NCBI GenBank assembly: GCA_903916255.1
Contig: CAIWVW010000086.1
Coordinates: forward strand, 64,381 to 117,267
Direction of reading: 5' to 3'
Length of the DNA: 52,887 nt
DNA from: an uncultured Bacteroidota bacterium
GTDB lineage: Bacteria; Bacteroidota; Bacteroidia; JABEUT01
Shown one piece after another: positions 1 through 9,346 of the stretch. The first letter of the stretch is position 1, and each line of letters opens with the position of its first letter. The notes below the pieces were generated by a model, which worked only from the letters and a program-made list of their open reading frames with translations, was not told where the DNA came from and did no database searches. The translations under genes were made by a program, and so were the position numbers.

Positions 1-2
1 AA

Positions 3-932
3 GTGCAGGTGAGCGCGCGGATTGACAGTACTTCTATTTTGATTGGAAGCCAAACCCATCTCCACCTTACGGCAGCATACGACTTGAAAAACGGACAACC
101 CAATATTCAATTTCCTCAAATTGGAGATTCGCTGGTATCGAAAATTGAAGTAATAAGCAAATCGAAGATTACCACAGTCCGTGACAGCGCGCATCCGAAT
201 ATCCAGCAACAAACCGAAGATTTAGTTATTACATGCTTTGATTCGGGCTACTATGCTATTCCACCTTTCCAGTTTGTGGTGAACGGGGATACTTCTAATC
301 CGCAGTCTACCGAAGCCATGATGCTGGAGGTGAATACCGTTCATGTGGATACTACCAAAGGATTCAAAGACATTAAAGGGCCGATACAAGTGCCTTTTAA
401 TTTCCTTGAATTATTGCCCTACATCGGGTGGGGATTATTAGCATTGTTAGTGATAAGCGGCTTAATTTACCTGATACTCCGTTTGACCCGAAAAGAAAAA
501 ACTGTTGTTGTTGAACAACCCAAGGTAATAATCCCTCCGCATGTAAAAGCATTGCAGGAGTTGGAAAGCCTCGCTCTTAAAAAGCTATGGCAGGAGGGAA
601 AAATTAAAGAATATTATACCGGTATTACCGACATTTTAAGGATATACTTAGACGAAAGATATGGAATTGGAGCACTTGAAATGACATCAGACGAAATTAT
701 GGCTGCGTTGAAAAGGAAAGATATTAATGAAGCCATGAAGGCTAAACTCAGGGATATTTTGGTGCTGGCAGATTTGGTAAAGTTTGCCAAAGAAAACCCA
801 TTGCCCACCGACCATGAGTACTGCTTTAATGCATCAGTTGATTTCGTTAAAGAAACGGCTATACAACCGGAATCGGTAATGGCGTCAACAAATGAGGCCG
901 CACCGCACCCCCAAAATACGCAACCTGTATGA
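3..932 (+). CDS. Bat-operon membrane protein (DUF4381/BatD-like), 5' truncated
   Basis: This is the C-terminal 309 residues of a membrane protein whose N-terminus, presumably with a signal peptide, lies before the window; the GTG at its head is only the first possible codon. An extracytoplasmic beta-rich part (about 1-125) is followed by one strong membrane helix (about 136-160) and a charged cytoplasmic helical tail with the LDERYGIGALEMTSDE segment typical of the small protein encoded just before batA in Bacteroidota. Its stop codon overlaps the batA start (ATGA), so it belongs to the same operon. Members of this operon form an envelope complex linked to oxygen or stress tolerance; the role of this member is not defined. 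The family call rests on context and topology. Confidence 0.7.
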   Translation: MQVSARIDSTSILIGSQTHLHLTAAYDLKNGQPNIQFPQIGDSLVSKIEVISKSKITTVRDSAHPNIQQQTEDLVITCFDSGYYAIPPFQFVVNGDTSNPQSTEAMMLEVNTVHVDTTKGFKDIKGPIQVPFNFLELLPYIGWGLLALLVISGLIYLILRLTRKEKTVVVEQPKVIIPPHVKALQELESLALKKLWQEGKIKEYYTGITDILRIYLDERYGIGALEMTSDEIMAALKRKDINEAMKAKLRDILVLADLVKFAKENPLPTDHEYCFNASVDFVKETAIQPESVMASTNEAAPHPQNTQPV

Positions 933-1953
933 TGACCTATTTGAATAACATACAGTTTGCATATCCGTTGGTGTTTTGGTTCCTGCTCACAATACCTGTA
1001 TTGGTGGCGTATTATATCTGGAAACATAATTACCTTTCTTCTGAAGTTGTTATGCCGTCGCCATGGAGTGGGCAAAAAATGCCGTTCACTTCATACAAAA
1101 CTATTTTAAACCATGTGTTTTTTGGAACGCGGATGATAGTACTTGGTTTATTAATAGCCATTTTAGCAAGGCCGGAGTCTACAGTGAACTGGAAGAATGT
1201 TACAAAGGAAGGTATCGATATTATGATTACGCTCGATATTTCAAGCAGTATGCTTTCCAAAGATTTCTCGCCCAACAGGGTTGAAGCCGCAAAAAAGTCG
1301 CTGAAAAATTTATCGATTCACGCCCGGAAGACAAAATTGGCCTGGTAATATTCAGCCGTGAAGCGTTGACTATATCTCCATTAACAACAGCTCATTCGGT
1401 TATAAAAAACCTGTTTGAAGACATACGGATTGATAAGCCCAGTTTGCGCCCGATTGATGATATGACTGCTATTGGCGATGGGTTGGCAACCGCTGTTAAC
1501 CGCCTGAATGGAGACAATAATAAAAGCAAAGTAATCATATTACTTACAGACGGCGAAAATAACGCGGGTTCCGTGGCTCCGCAAACAGCAGCCGACATTG
1601 CAAAAGTTTTTGGGATACGGGTTTATACCATTGGTGTAGGCACAATGGGAAAAGCATACGGACCGGTGGAAGCCATAGGCGACCAATATGTGTACGACTA
1701 TGTACCGGTAGAGATAGATGAAAAACTCCTTAGCCAGATTGCCAGCACCACAGGCGGAAAATATTTCCGGGCTACGGATAATGAAAGCCTCCAAAAAATA
1801 TATAATGAAATCGATAAAATGGAGAAATCGAAAATAGAGGTAAAAAACTTCTCGGAACGGCCCGAGGAATTTCTTCCCTGGGCTGAATTAGCAGGCCTTT
1901 TACTATTGATTGAACTGATTTTTAGAAATACCTTATTAAGAACTATACCCTGA
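929..1953 (+). CDS. batA: BatA, von Willebrand factor A membrane protein, read through a -1 frameshift
   Basis: BatA is a membrane-anchored vWA protein of the Bacteroides aerotolerance operon. The first frame (929-1348) gives two membrane helices (about 11-30 and 67-82) and the metal-binding MIDAS motif DISSS at residues 103-107, then stops. The rest of the vWA domain (TDGEN, the IGVG strand) and the final membrane helix are in the -1 frame, ending at 1953. Switching at 1291-1297 restores a continuous VEAAKKVAEKFIDSRPEDK-type sequence and a product of about 341 residues, close to the usual family length of about 330. The switch lies exactly at an in-frame A-AAA-AAG heptamer, so it may be programmed frameshifting. 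A missing A in a true A7 run (assembly error or mutation) would look identical. The start overlaps the preceding stop. Confidence 0.85.
1291..1297 (+). other. A-AAA-AAG slippery heptamer, candidate -1 frameshift site
   Basis: In the zero frame of batA the bases read gcA-AAA-AAG, the X-XXY-YYZ arrangement used by E. coli dnaX and many IS elements. A one-base backward slip joins the two batA frames with no lost residues. A purine-rich AGGG (1277-1280) lies 10 nt upstream, the spacing at which an internal Shine-Dalgarno stimulates dnaX frameshifting. I saw no strong downstream hairpin. Bacteroidota seldom use Shine-Dalgarno for initiation, so that part is weak. Confidence 0.5.
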
Positions 1954-1954
1954 C

Positions 1955-3013
1955 ATGATAGATTTTGCACATAAGGAGTTTTTTTATGCATTGATTGCAT
2001 TGCCCATTTTGGTGGCTGTCTATTTCCTGTCACTTTATTTACGCAAAAAAGCCATTGCCCGCTTTGCTGAAACCACTCTTTTTAAAAGGCTTTCAACTGA
2101 TAGTTCATTATCCAAGAAAAACCTGAAGTTTATTCTCGCTTTAGTCGCGTTTGCATTTGTACTGGTTGCCATGATTGACCCGGAAACCGGCGCACATCTT
2201 GAAAATGTAAATACCAGCGGCAGCGATATTGTAATTACGCTGGATGTATCGAACAGTATGAATGCGCAGGATATTACTCCCAGCCGCTTGGAACGAGCTA
2301 AGGAAGCAGTAGAACAATTAATAAATAAATTGCAGGGTGATAGGATTGGAATAGTAATCTTTGCGGGCACTTCCTTTGTTCAACTGCCTATAACCACCGA
2401 TTATAATTCAGCCAAGCTTTTCTTAAACGAAATAAATACAGGCTTAATACCGGTGCAGGGAACAGCCATTGGCGAAGCAATAACCCGGTCCGCCAATCTT
2501 TTAACCGGGCAAACTGACAGCTTGATTTCAAAAAGAAGCAAGTCCATTATTTTGATTACTGATGGTGAGAATTTTGAAGACGATGCGGTGGCTGCATCGA
2601 GAGAGGCTGCCGGAAGGGGAATTGTAATTCATACTATCGGAGTCGGTTCGCCGGAAGGAGTTCCTATTCCTGTGATGGCAAATGGCAAAACTACAGGGTA
2701 TAAAAAGGATAAAGACGGCAATACGGTAATTACAAAATTAAATATGAACCTGCTTGAAACAATAGCTGCTAATTCCGGCGGAATATGCATACAAGCCAGT
2801 AATTCGGATATGGGGCTTGATAAAGTAATTAGCCAGATAAACAAAATGAAAAAGTCTAATATCTCCATTAAAAGATACAGGGATTACAATGAACACTTCA
2901 TGATTTTTGCTTTCATTGCCCTTATTATTCTTATTATTGACACATTTGTTACGGAAAGGAAAACCAAATGGTACCAGCAACTGAATTTATTTGGCAAGCA
3001 AAATGAAAAATAA
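1955..3013 (+). CDS. batB: BatB, von Willebrand factor A membrane protein
   Basis: This is the second vWA protein of the Bat operon, 352 residues and full length. It has membrane helices near residues 10-28 and 57-74, the MIDAS motif DVSNS at 97-101, a conserved IGIVIFAG strand, the TDGEN loop, and a C-terminal membrane helix (about 317-335) that holds the domain at the periplasmic face. It starts one base after the batA stop and its 3' end overlaps batC by 11 bases, which indicates translational coupling. BatA and BatB are expected to work together in an envelope complex with the TPR proteins BatC and BatE; the molecular activity is still unknown. Confidence 0.93.
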   Translation: MIDFAHKEFFYALIALPILVAVYFLSLYLRKKAIARFAETTLFKRLSTDSSLSKKNLKFILALVAFAFVLVAMIDPETGAHLENVNTSGSDIVITLDVSNSMNAQDITPSRLERAKEAVEQLINKLQGDRIGIVIFAGTSFVQLPITTDYNSAKLFLNEINTGLIPVQGTAIGEAITRSANLLTGQTDSLISKRSKSIILITDGENFEDDAVAASREAAGRGIVIHTIGVGSPEGVPIPVMANGKTTGYKKDKDGNTVITKLNMNLLETIAANSGGICIQASNSDMGLDKVISQINKMKKSNISIKRYRDYNEHFMIFAFIALIILIIDTFVTERKTKWYQQLNLFGKQNEK

Positions 3014-3641
3014 ATTTTTAACATATGGCTTTATTCTGTTCTTCTGCACGGCCTGGGTTTATTCTGGCCAGGCCCAGCAGGGTAATTTGCATATCCGAAA
3101 CGGTAATAAGGCATATGCCGATAAAGATTATTCCAAAGCATCCGATGAATATCAAAAAGCGTTAAACGATAAATCGAACGAATTGAAGGCTAAGTTTAAC
3201 ATGGGCGATGCTTATTATAAGCAAGGACAATACGACCAGGCTATCGATGAATATAATAAAGCGCTTGCATTAACCAAGGATAAAACATTATCGGCGCATG
3301 CTTACCACAATATCGGCAACTCTTATTTGGAGCAGAAAAAATTCGATGAAAGCATAAAGGCATACAAGAACTCGCTGAAAGCGGAGTCGACCGATGACGA
3401 TACACGCTATAACCTAGCGTATGCCGAGGCTATGGAAAACCAGAAAAAACAACAGCAGCAACAGAAGCAAAACCAACAGCAGCAGCCACAGCAAGCACAA
3501 CCCCAGCAGGCGCAGCCAAAACCGGACAATATTACCAAACAAAATGCCCAACGGATTCTGGATGCTTTAGATAATGATGAAAAAAATAACCGCAAGCCAC
3601 CCCAGCCTACGGCAAAAAAACAGATTGAAAAAGATTGGTAA
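3003..3641 (+). CDS. batC: BatC, TPR-repeat periplasmic protein
   Basis: This is a secreted tetratricopeptide-repeat protein of the Bat operon. I start it at the ATG at 3003 rather than the TTG at 2991, because the ATG gives a clean signal peptide (basic start, hydrophobic core, cleavage near GQA-QQ). About three TPR units follow (AYADKDYSKASDEYQKAL, AYYKQGQYDQAIDEYNKAL, SYLEQKKFDESIKAYKNSL). After them comes a low-complexity glutamine/proline stretch, where the DNA is rich in CAG/CAA codons, and a short charged tail. The start lies inside batB and the stop abuts batD. It probably acts as a protein-protein scaffold for BatA/BatB. Confidence 0.9.
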   Translation: MKNKFLTYGFILFFCTAWVYSGQAQQGNLHIRNGNKAYADKDYSKASDEYQKALNDKSNELKAKFNMGDAYYKQGQYDQAIDEYNKALALTKDKTLSAHAYHNIGNSYLEQKKFDESIKAYKNSLKAESTDDDTRYNLAYAEAMENQKKQQQQQKQNQQQQPQQAQPQQAQPKPDNITKQNAQRILDALDNDEKNNRKPPQPTAKKQIEKDW

Positions 3642-3643
3642 AA

Positions 3644-5473
3644 ATGCGTAACCTGAAAACAAACATATGTCTTGCAATTTTTCTTTTTTGCGGAGGGTTT
3701 CTTTCAACTCTCTCAGCTCAAACACTTACTGCAAAGGCCGAATCGAACCTTGTTGCGGTGGGGCAGGAGTTTCAGGTGGATTATTCATTGAATGCAAGCG
3801 GAACCGATTTTACACCTCCTTCCTTTGAAGGGTTTAATGTTTCCGGTCCTGCGCAGAGTCAAAGCGTAAATATTATTAACGGGGCATATTCGCAAGCCAT
3901 TACTTTCTCGTATTACCTGGTTCCGAAATCGGAAGGGACTTTTACTATTGGCCCTGCTTCAATTAAATGCGGAAATAAAACGATTACTTCCAATTCACTA
4001 ACCATAAAAGTATTTAAAGCGGGAAATGTACCTGCTTCAGGTGGTTCTGCTCAATCTCAGCCGGGAAATGGCAGTTCTTCCCCGGCTGAAATTACAGGAA
4101 AAAACAGCAACCTCTTCATCCGCATAGTACCCAGTAAAGCGAAAGTTTATGAAGGCGAATCTATTACGGCTACTATTAAAATTTATACACATGTGAATAT
4201 AGAATCTATACAGGAAACGGATGCTCCTGATTTTTCAGGTTTCTATACCGAGGATATTACTCAAAATAATCACGGGCAGTTATCTGCTACCAGCGAAACC
4301 GTGGACAGAGTGCCTTATAAGGTAGCTACCTTTCAGCAAAAAATCCTGTTCCCGCAACGCACCGGAAAAATAAAAATTAATCCGGTTACCATGCAATGTA
4401 TAGTGGACGAACAGGTTAAATCGCGGAGTTTGTTCGACCAGTTTTTCGGAGGGTCTTATAAAAGAGTTCCCTATACGGTAAAAAGCGACCCATTGACAAT
4501 AGAGGTAATGCCTTTGCCAAAAACAGAAAAGAATTTTTCGGGTGCAGTCGGGGAATTTACATTAAAAGGCTCTATTGATAAAAAGAAAGTGAAAGCCAAC
4601 GAAGCGCTCAATCTCACCATTACCGTTACCGGTGAAGGAAACCTGAAACTGATAGATACGTTGCCTTTGCAATTTCCAACTGATTTCGACCATTATGACC
4701 CGAAGATTTCAGACCATTTTTCTGTAACTCCGGCAGGGGTATCCGGCTCCCGGACATTCAGCTACCTGCTAATTCCAAGGCATCCGGGCAACTATAAAAT
4801 ACCTCCGGTTGACTTTACGTATTTCAATACTAAAAAGAAACAATATTCTACGCTTTCAACGCCTGAAATGAATTTGGAAATAGACAAAGGAGATAACAGT
4901 TCCGCGTTATCGGTAACAAATTCCGGGCCGGTGGAAAAAGAAGATGTAAAAACTTTAGGTTCTGATATCCGCTATATACATTCAGGGCATGAGGCTTATT
5001 ACCATACCGATAATTTCTTCCTTTATTCCGTTCCTTTTTTTGCAGGTTTGTTTGCTCCTATTCTAGCATTTATAGGTTTTGTAATGGGCAGAAGGAGGTA
5101 TGTTGAACTCCACAAAGACACCGTAGCTTTAAAGAAAAGAGGCGCTACCCGTATGGCTAAAAAAAGGCTCAAAGTGGCACATCAGAATATTGCATCCGCT
5201 AATAAAGAAGTTTTCTATGCTGAATTGCTAAGCGCACTTAACGGATACTTTAGCGATAAGTTTACCATTCCTATGGCTGATTTATCGCGGGACAGCATAA
5301 CGGCAAACCTTACACAAAAAAATGTGAAACCGGAAACATTGCAAATGGTAAATAAAACATTGGATGATTGCGAATTTGCCAGATATGCGCCGGCTACCGT
5401 TACCGGAAACTTGGGTGAAGTTTATGCATCGGCAGTGAACCTGATAACTTTATTGGAAGATGAAATTGCATAA
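3644..5473 (+). CDS. batD: BatD, multi-domain membrane-anchored oxygen-tolerance protein
   Basis: A BatD family protein of about 609 residues from the ATG at 3644; an in-frame TTG at 3635 is less likely because it overlaps the batC stop. It has a signal peptide ending near LSAQ-TL, then repeated beta-sandwich domains with the SYYLVPKSEGTFTIGPASI and FSYLLIPRHPGNYKIPPVDF signatures of BatD. A single membrane helix near residues 465-485 leads to a basic cytoplasmic helical tail. The length is typical of the family. The 3' end overlaps batE by 14 bases. BatD is thought to be the large periplasmic partner in the Bat complex; its biochemical function is not established. Confidence 0.93.
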   Translation: MRNLKTNICLAIFLFCGGFLSTLSAQTLTAKAESNLVAVGQEFQVDYSLNASGTDFTPPSFEGFNVSGPAQSQSVNIINGAYSQAITFSYYLVPKSEGTFTIGPASIKCGNKTITSNSLTIKVFKAGNVPASGGSAQSQPGNGSSSPAEITGKNSNLFIRIVPSKAKVYEGESITATIKIYTHVNIESIQETDAPDFSGFYTEDITQNNHGQLSATSETVDRVPYKVATFQQKILFPQRTGKIKINPVTMQCIVDEQVKSRSLFDQFFGGSYKRVPYTVKSDPLTIEVMPLPKTEKNFSGAVGEFTLKGSIDKKKVKANEALNLTITVTGEGNLKLIDTLPLQFPTDFDHYDPKISDHFSVTPAGVSGSRTFSYLLIPRHPGNYKIPPVDFTYFNTKKKQYSTLSTPEMNLEIDKGDNSSALSVTNSGPVEKEDVKTLGSDIRYIHSGHEAYYHTDNFFLYSVPFFAGLFAPILAFIGFVMGRRRYVELHKDTVALKKRGATRMAKKRLKVAHQNIASANKEVFYAELLSALNGYFSDKFTIPMADLSRDSITANLTQKNVKPETLQMVNKTLDDCEFARYAPATVTGNLGEVYASAVNLITLLEDEIA

Positions 5474-6239
5474 GTCGTTTATAGTATCCTTTACGCTTTT
5501 GTTTTGCCTGATGGCAACCACAAAAACATTGTTTGCATTTACAGGTGATTATCTTTTATTGGATAGCGCCAATGCAGCCTACAATAAAACCAATTATACA
5601 AAAGCCATTGGTTTTTACAAGGACTTTATAAAGCAGGGTATTGAATCGGCGCAAGCCTATTACAATCTTGGAAATTGTTATTACAAAACAGGGGAATATC
5701 CTAAAGCTATACTATATTATGAAAAGGCGGAGAAGCTTGCTCCTGCAGATGCCGATGTACAATTCAACCTGCAACTTGCCAATCTGAAAATAGTGGACAA
5801 AATACCTGCAGATGCACCTTTGTTTATTTTCAGCGGATGGAAGAAATTTGAAAACAAATACACTGAAAAGGAATGGGCAATTATATTTATAGTGATTTTA
5901 TGTTTAAGCCTTTTATTGTTTGCCTTGTATCTCACTGTCTCAGGCATACTTGCCAAGCAACTGTGTTTCTGGTCCGGATTGGTAATTTTCTTTTTAAGCC
6001 TTTTTACATTTTATATTGCACACGGGCAGTATGAATTATTAAACGCACACGATACCGCCATTGTAATGACTGCTTCGGTAACCGTGAAAGGCGCTCCTGA
6101 AGAAAAAGCTACACAATTATTCGTGCTTCACGAAGGAACTAAAGTAAGCATTGTAAAAACCGATGGCGACTGGACGGAGATAAAACTGCCAAATGGTAGC
6201 CAGGGTTGGCTCAATTCAACAGATATTACGGAGATATAA
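5460..6239 (+). CDS. batE: BatE, TPR plus SH3-like protein
   Basis: This is the last gene of the Bat operon, 259 residues. It has a signal peptide (to about residue 26), then TPR repeats (NAAYNKTNYTKAIGFYKDFI and CYYKTGEYPKAILYYEKAE), two adjacent membrane helices (about 138-160 and 166-187), and a C-terminal bacterial SH3-like domain (about 195-257, ending QGWLNSTDI). The start lies within the end of batD. In other Bacteroidota BatE has this same order of TPR, membrane and SH3 segments. The SH3-like part may bind peptidoglycan or a partner peptide; that is inference from the fold. Confidence 0.9.
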   Translation: MKLHKSFIVSFTLLFCLMATTKTLFAFTGDYLLLDSANAAYNKTNYTKAIGFYKDFIKQGIESAQAYYNLGNCYYKTGEYPKAILYYEKAEKLAPADADVQFNLQLANLKIVDKIPADAPLFIFSGWKKFENKYTEKEWAIIFIVILCLSLLLFALYLTVSGILAKQLCFWSGLVIFFLSLFTFYIAHGQYELLNAHDTAIVMTASVTVKGAPEEKATQLFVLHEGTKVSIVKTDGDWTEIKLPNGSQGWLNSTDITEI

Positions 6240-6294
6240 AGCCCGCATCCGGTTTCTATTTCATTTTGTATTTAACGGGCACGGGTTGGATTCG

Positions 6295-6302
6295 TATATT
6301 TG
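6295..6302 (+). promoter_or_regulatory. TAnnTTTG -7 box before rmuC
   Basis: TATATTTG matches the Bacteroidota -7 consensus exactly and lies 20 bases before the rmuC ATG. No well-spaced TTTG -33 element is obvious. It suggests that rmuC has its own promoter rather than depending on the bat operon. Confidence 0.5.
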
Positions 6303-6321
6303 CTAATCTAATATTTTGTTT

Positions 6322-7638
6322 ATGGTTCTCTACCTTCTTATAGGTTTAATAATCGGATTTCTCATTGGATACTTACTGTTGAAGTCGACAGTACTAAAGA
6401 ATAGTATTTCTAATAACGAAATTGAAGAACGCTATGTTGGCAAAGCACTTTACCAGGATACAGCCGAAAGATTGAAAGCAAAAGAATTGGAATTGGCAGA
6501 ATCCAGTCAGCGGAATATGGAATTGAAAACACAGCTTGCCATTTTAGAAACGGAAAAAATGAACCAACTGGAAAAACTGAATACGCTTAAGCAGGATATG
6601 GAGAATCTGCATAGCCAATCGCGGGAACAGTTTAAAAATCTGGCCAATGAAATACTGGAAGAGAAGAGCCAGAAATTTACCAACCAAAACAAAGAGAATA
6701 TAGATGCTATTATGACTCCTTTGCGTGAACGAATAAAGGAATTTCAGGAAAAAGTGGAGCATGTATATAAAGTTGAGTCTACCGAACGGAATACACTAAA
6801 AGGGGAAATTACCACGCTGGTTGACCTGAATAAAAAAATAAGCGAACAAGCTAACAACCTTGCCAGCGCCTTAAAAGGCGACAGCAAAACACAGGGAAAT
6901 TGGGGGGAAATGATTTTGGAAAGAGCGCTGGAACGCTCCGGGCTTGAGAAGGACAAAATGTACAGAATACAATATAGTTTAAAAAATTCAGAAGGAGACC
7001 GCCTGCAGCCTGACGTGGTGTTGTTCCTGCCGAATAATAAGCACATTATTATTGATTCAAAAGTATCACTTACAGCGTATGAAGCATTTGTAAGCGCAGC
7101 AACGGAAGAAGAAAAAAAGCAATTCCTATTACGGCATATTGTCTCTGTTAAAAAGCATATCGATGAATTAAGCCGAAAAGAATATCAGTCTCTTATTGAT
7201 ATAAACACATTGGATTTTGTGTTACTCTTTATGCCCATAGAATCCTCCTTCAGTATAGCCTTGCAACAGGATAATGAACTATTTAATTATGCATGGGATA
7301 AAAAAATTGTGATAGTGAGCCCTACCACGCTGCTGGCTACATTATACACCATAGCATCTCTATGGAGGCAGGAAAAGCAAGCCCGGAATGTATTTGAAAT
7401 AGCGGAAGAAAGCGGGAAGCTGTATGATAAATTCCACGGCCTTATGGAAGACTTGCTGGATGTGGGCAAAAAGATGAATTCGGCTAAACTAAGCTATGAA
7501 GAGGCGATGAAAAAGGCCTCTACCGGTCCCGGTAATATCGTTAAAAGGATTGATAATATTAAAAAATTAGGCGCAAAAACTACTAAATCTTTGGAGAGCA
7601 TTTCTACGGAATTGGTAAATAAAGCCCGGGAAGAATAG
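6322..7638 (+). CDS. rmuC: DNA recombination protein RmuC
   Basis: 438 residues from the ATG at 6322; a TTG two codons earlier is possible. An N-terminal membrane helix (about 1-20) is followed by a long coiled coil (about 50-180). The RmuC nuclease-like domain comes next, with the hallmark KGDSKTQGNWGEMILERALE segment, RLQPDVVLFLPNNKHIIIDSKVSL (the D...DSK core of a PD-(D/E)xK-like fold) and YEAFVSA. RmuC limits inversions at short inverted repeats in E. coli and is predicted to be a membrane-tethered nuclease. Family length is usually 400-500, so this copy looks complete. It is monocistronic by spacing. Confidence 0.93.
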   Translation: MVLYLLIGLIIGFLIGYLLLKSTVLKNSISNNEIEERYVGKALYQDTAERLKAKELELAESSQRNMELKTQLAILETEKMNQLEKLNTLKQDMENLHSQSREQFKNLANEILEEKSQKFTNQNKENIDAIMTPLRERIKEFQEKVEHVYKVESTERNTLKGEITTLVDLNKKISEQANNLASALKGDSKTQGNWGEMILERALERSGLEKDKMYRIQYSLKNSEGDRLQPDVVLFLPNNKHIIIDSKVSLTAYEAFVSAATEEEKKQFLLRHIVSVKKHIDELSRKEYQSLIDINTLDFVLLFMPIESSFSIALQQDNELFNYAWDKKIVIVSPTTLLATLYTIASLWRQEKQARNVFEIAEESGKLYDKFHGLMEDLLDVGKKMNSAKLSYEEAMKKASTGPGNIVKRIDNIKKLGAKTTKSLESISTELVNKAREE

Positions 7639-7645
7639 AGCCGCC

Positions 7646-7677
7646 ATTTTATAGAACCCAATATTAGCTTATATTTG
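7646..7677 (+). promoter_or_regulatory. Candidate promoter of the GWxTD gene
   Basis: TATATTTG at 7670-7677 is a perfect TAnnTTTG -7 box 15 bases before the start codon, with a TTTT stretch at 7646-7649, about 20 bases upstream, as a weak -33 element. Confidence 0.5.
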
Positions 7678-7692
7678 CAGTAAGATAGCATC

Positions 7693-8970
7693 ATGAAAAC
7701 GGGCAGAAAAGGATTTTTAATTGGCGCAGTAATGGCAGCCCTGTTTTCTTTTTATTCCTGTTATACGGCTACTAAAGTCAGCAACCAGAATATTGTAGGT
7801 ACTTACAAAAACGACTTTCATACCCTGCACCCTGAATTTAAGTTGCTGCATGTGAATGATTCCATTTCGCAGCTCTATTTTAAAATAAACGAAAGTGAAC
7901 TTTTGTTTGAAAGAAGAAGCCTTGCCGACAGTTTCTCAGCTACGGTGAAAATTTTCTGCCGTGTTACGTTAAATTATGAATCGCCCTTAGTGATGGACAG
8001 CAACACGGTTGTCCTGAATATTGAGAGTTCTACCAATAATAAAAAGGAATTTGCAGTCGGGTCTATGAACCTGAAACTGAACCGGGGCGGAAGATATATT
8101 TTATCTGTCAATACCTCAGATTTGGTGAGCAAACGTAATGACCTTACATATCTGGAAGCGAATAAAACGGATTATCTAGGGGAACAAAACTTTCTGGTCC
8201 GCGACCCGGCCAATGGACATATACTTTTTACCCGTTGGTTTGATACTACCACGCAAATTGCTATCCAGTGCTTTCATCCCATCAACAAACTACTGGTAAG
8301 GTTCTACCGGAATAATTTTCCAATAGCTGCTCCGCCCTTTAGCGCTGATGAGTACGAATCACCACGATTGAAATCCGATACTTCTTATTTTATAGTGCAG
8401 CACAGCGGAGTTTTTCAGCTAACTTTAAAAGGCAGGGGCCTCTATCATCTGATGGCAGATTCCAATGATTTGGAGGGGATAACCTTTTTTCGCTTTGATG
8501 AAAGCTATCCCGATATAACCCAAGCCTATCAAATGGTGGCACCCTTACGCTATATTTCATCCAATGATGAATTTGAAAAACTGATGAGTTCTAAAACTCC
8601 CAAGCAAGAGGTGGACAACTTTTGGCTCACTGCTTCCAGCGGAAATCAGGAAAAAGCCAGAGAACTTATTCGTGGCTATTATAGCCGCATACAGGATGCA
8701 AATCGCTACTTCACATCCTATCAGGAAGGCTGGAAAACCGACCGTGGTATGATTTATCTGGTATATGGCGCTCCATCGTCTATTTACCGCACTTCCAGCG
8801 GAGAAACTTGGACCTATGGTGAAGAAAAAAACTATATGTCGCTTACCTTTTATTTCCTGAAACTGGAAAACCCTTTCAGCGATAATGACTATGCCCTGCA
8901 ACGCCAGGCAACCTACCGCAATCTATGGTACAATGCCGTCGATTTGTGGCGGGAAGGAAGAGTTTACTAA
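7693..8970 (+). CDS. GWxTD domain-containing lipoprotein
   Basis: 425 residues. The N-terminus is a lipoprotein signal (hydrophobic core 8-20, Cys23 in FYSC), so the protein should be anchored in an envelope membrane. A beta-rich middle part is followed by a C-terminal GWxTD domain (about 300-425) with the diagnostic GWKTD at 346-350, then RGMIYLVYGAP and the WTYGEE segment. These proteins are common in Bacteroidota and some other phyla; their function is unknown, although GWxTD domains recur in secreted or envelope proteins. The gene is followed by a decayed region without an obvious partner. Confidence 0.88.
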   Translation: MKTGRKGFLIGAVMAALFSFYSCYTATKVSNQNIVGTYKNDFHTLHPEFKLLHVNDSISQLYFKINESELLFERRSLADSFSATVKIFCRVTLNYESPLVMDSNTVVLNIESSTNNKKEFAVGSMNLKLNRGGRYILSVNTSDLVSKRNDLTYLEANKTDYLGEQNFLVRDPANGHILFTRWFDTTTQIAIQCFHPINKLLVRFYRNNFPIAAPPFSADEYESPRLKSDTSYFIVQHSGVFQLTLKGRGLYHLMADSNDLEGITFFRFDESYPDITQAYQMVAPLRYISSNDEFEKLMSSKTPKQEVDNFWLTASSGNQEKARELIRGYYSRIQDANRYFTSYQEGWKTDRGMIYLVYGAPSSIYRTSSGETWTYGEEKNYMSLTFYFLKLENPFSDNDYALQRQATYRNLWYNAVDLWREGRVY

Positions 8971-8976
8971 TTGTGG

Positions 8977-9260
8977 TTACTCCGTCGTCGGAAGTTCCTT
9001 CGCATCACCATCTTTATTAATAATGTAATAAACCTTTTTCGGGGTTTTAATAATCGGTTCGCTTTTCAGTAAGTATTTCACATCAATAGTGAATGAAAAT
9101 TGTATTAATCACTTGGTAATCAAAAATTAATAACAATATCCCAGTTGTCATAATTTACCAGGTTATAATACCTTGAAACCGGAGTAGTATATTCTCTTAC
9201 TAACGGCTGGTCGGTCGCCCTCTTTTTAAGTGATGCAAAAGATGGCCTTGAAAATGCGGA
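8977..9260 (-). pseudogene. Decayed coding fragments of an unidentified protein
   Basis: Reading the minus strand, two protein-like stretches without start codons lie side by side in different frames. One (9120-9260) ends ...YYNLVNYDNWDIVINF, with a terminal Phe like many outer-membrane barrels. The other (8977-9108) contains VKYLLKSEPIIKTPKKVYYI and ends at a stop at 8977. Both have the amino-acid make-up of real Bacteroidota protein, but no continuous frame or start exists. This looks like a gene broken by frameshifts and stops. The parent family is not recognised. Confidence 0.4.
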
Positions 9261-9346
9261 CTAACTGTAATAACGGGTTTGCGGGAAAATGCTTGAAACC
9301 AAGCTAAACAACTTTTTTATGGTTCAAACGGCCGGTCGACGGAAAA

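Noticed and set aside
929-1953. batA as two separate genes (929-1348 and 1366-1953)
   Set aside because: Together they make exactly one BatA with no gap once the frame slips at 1291-1297; the second part lacks its own start region and MIDAS.
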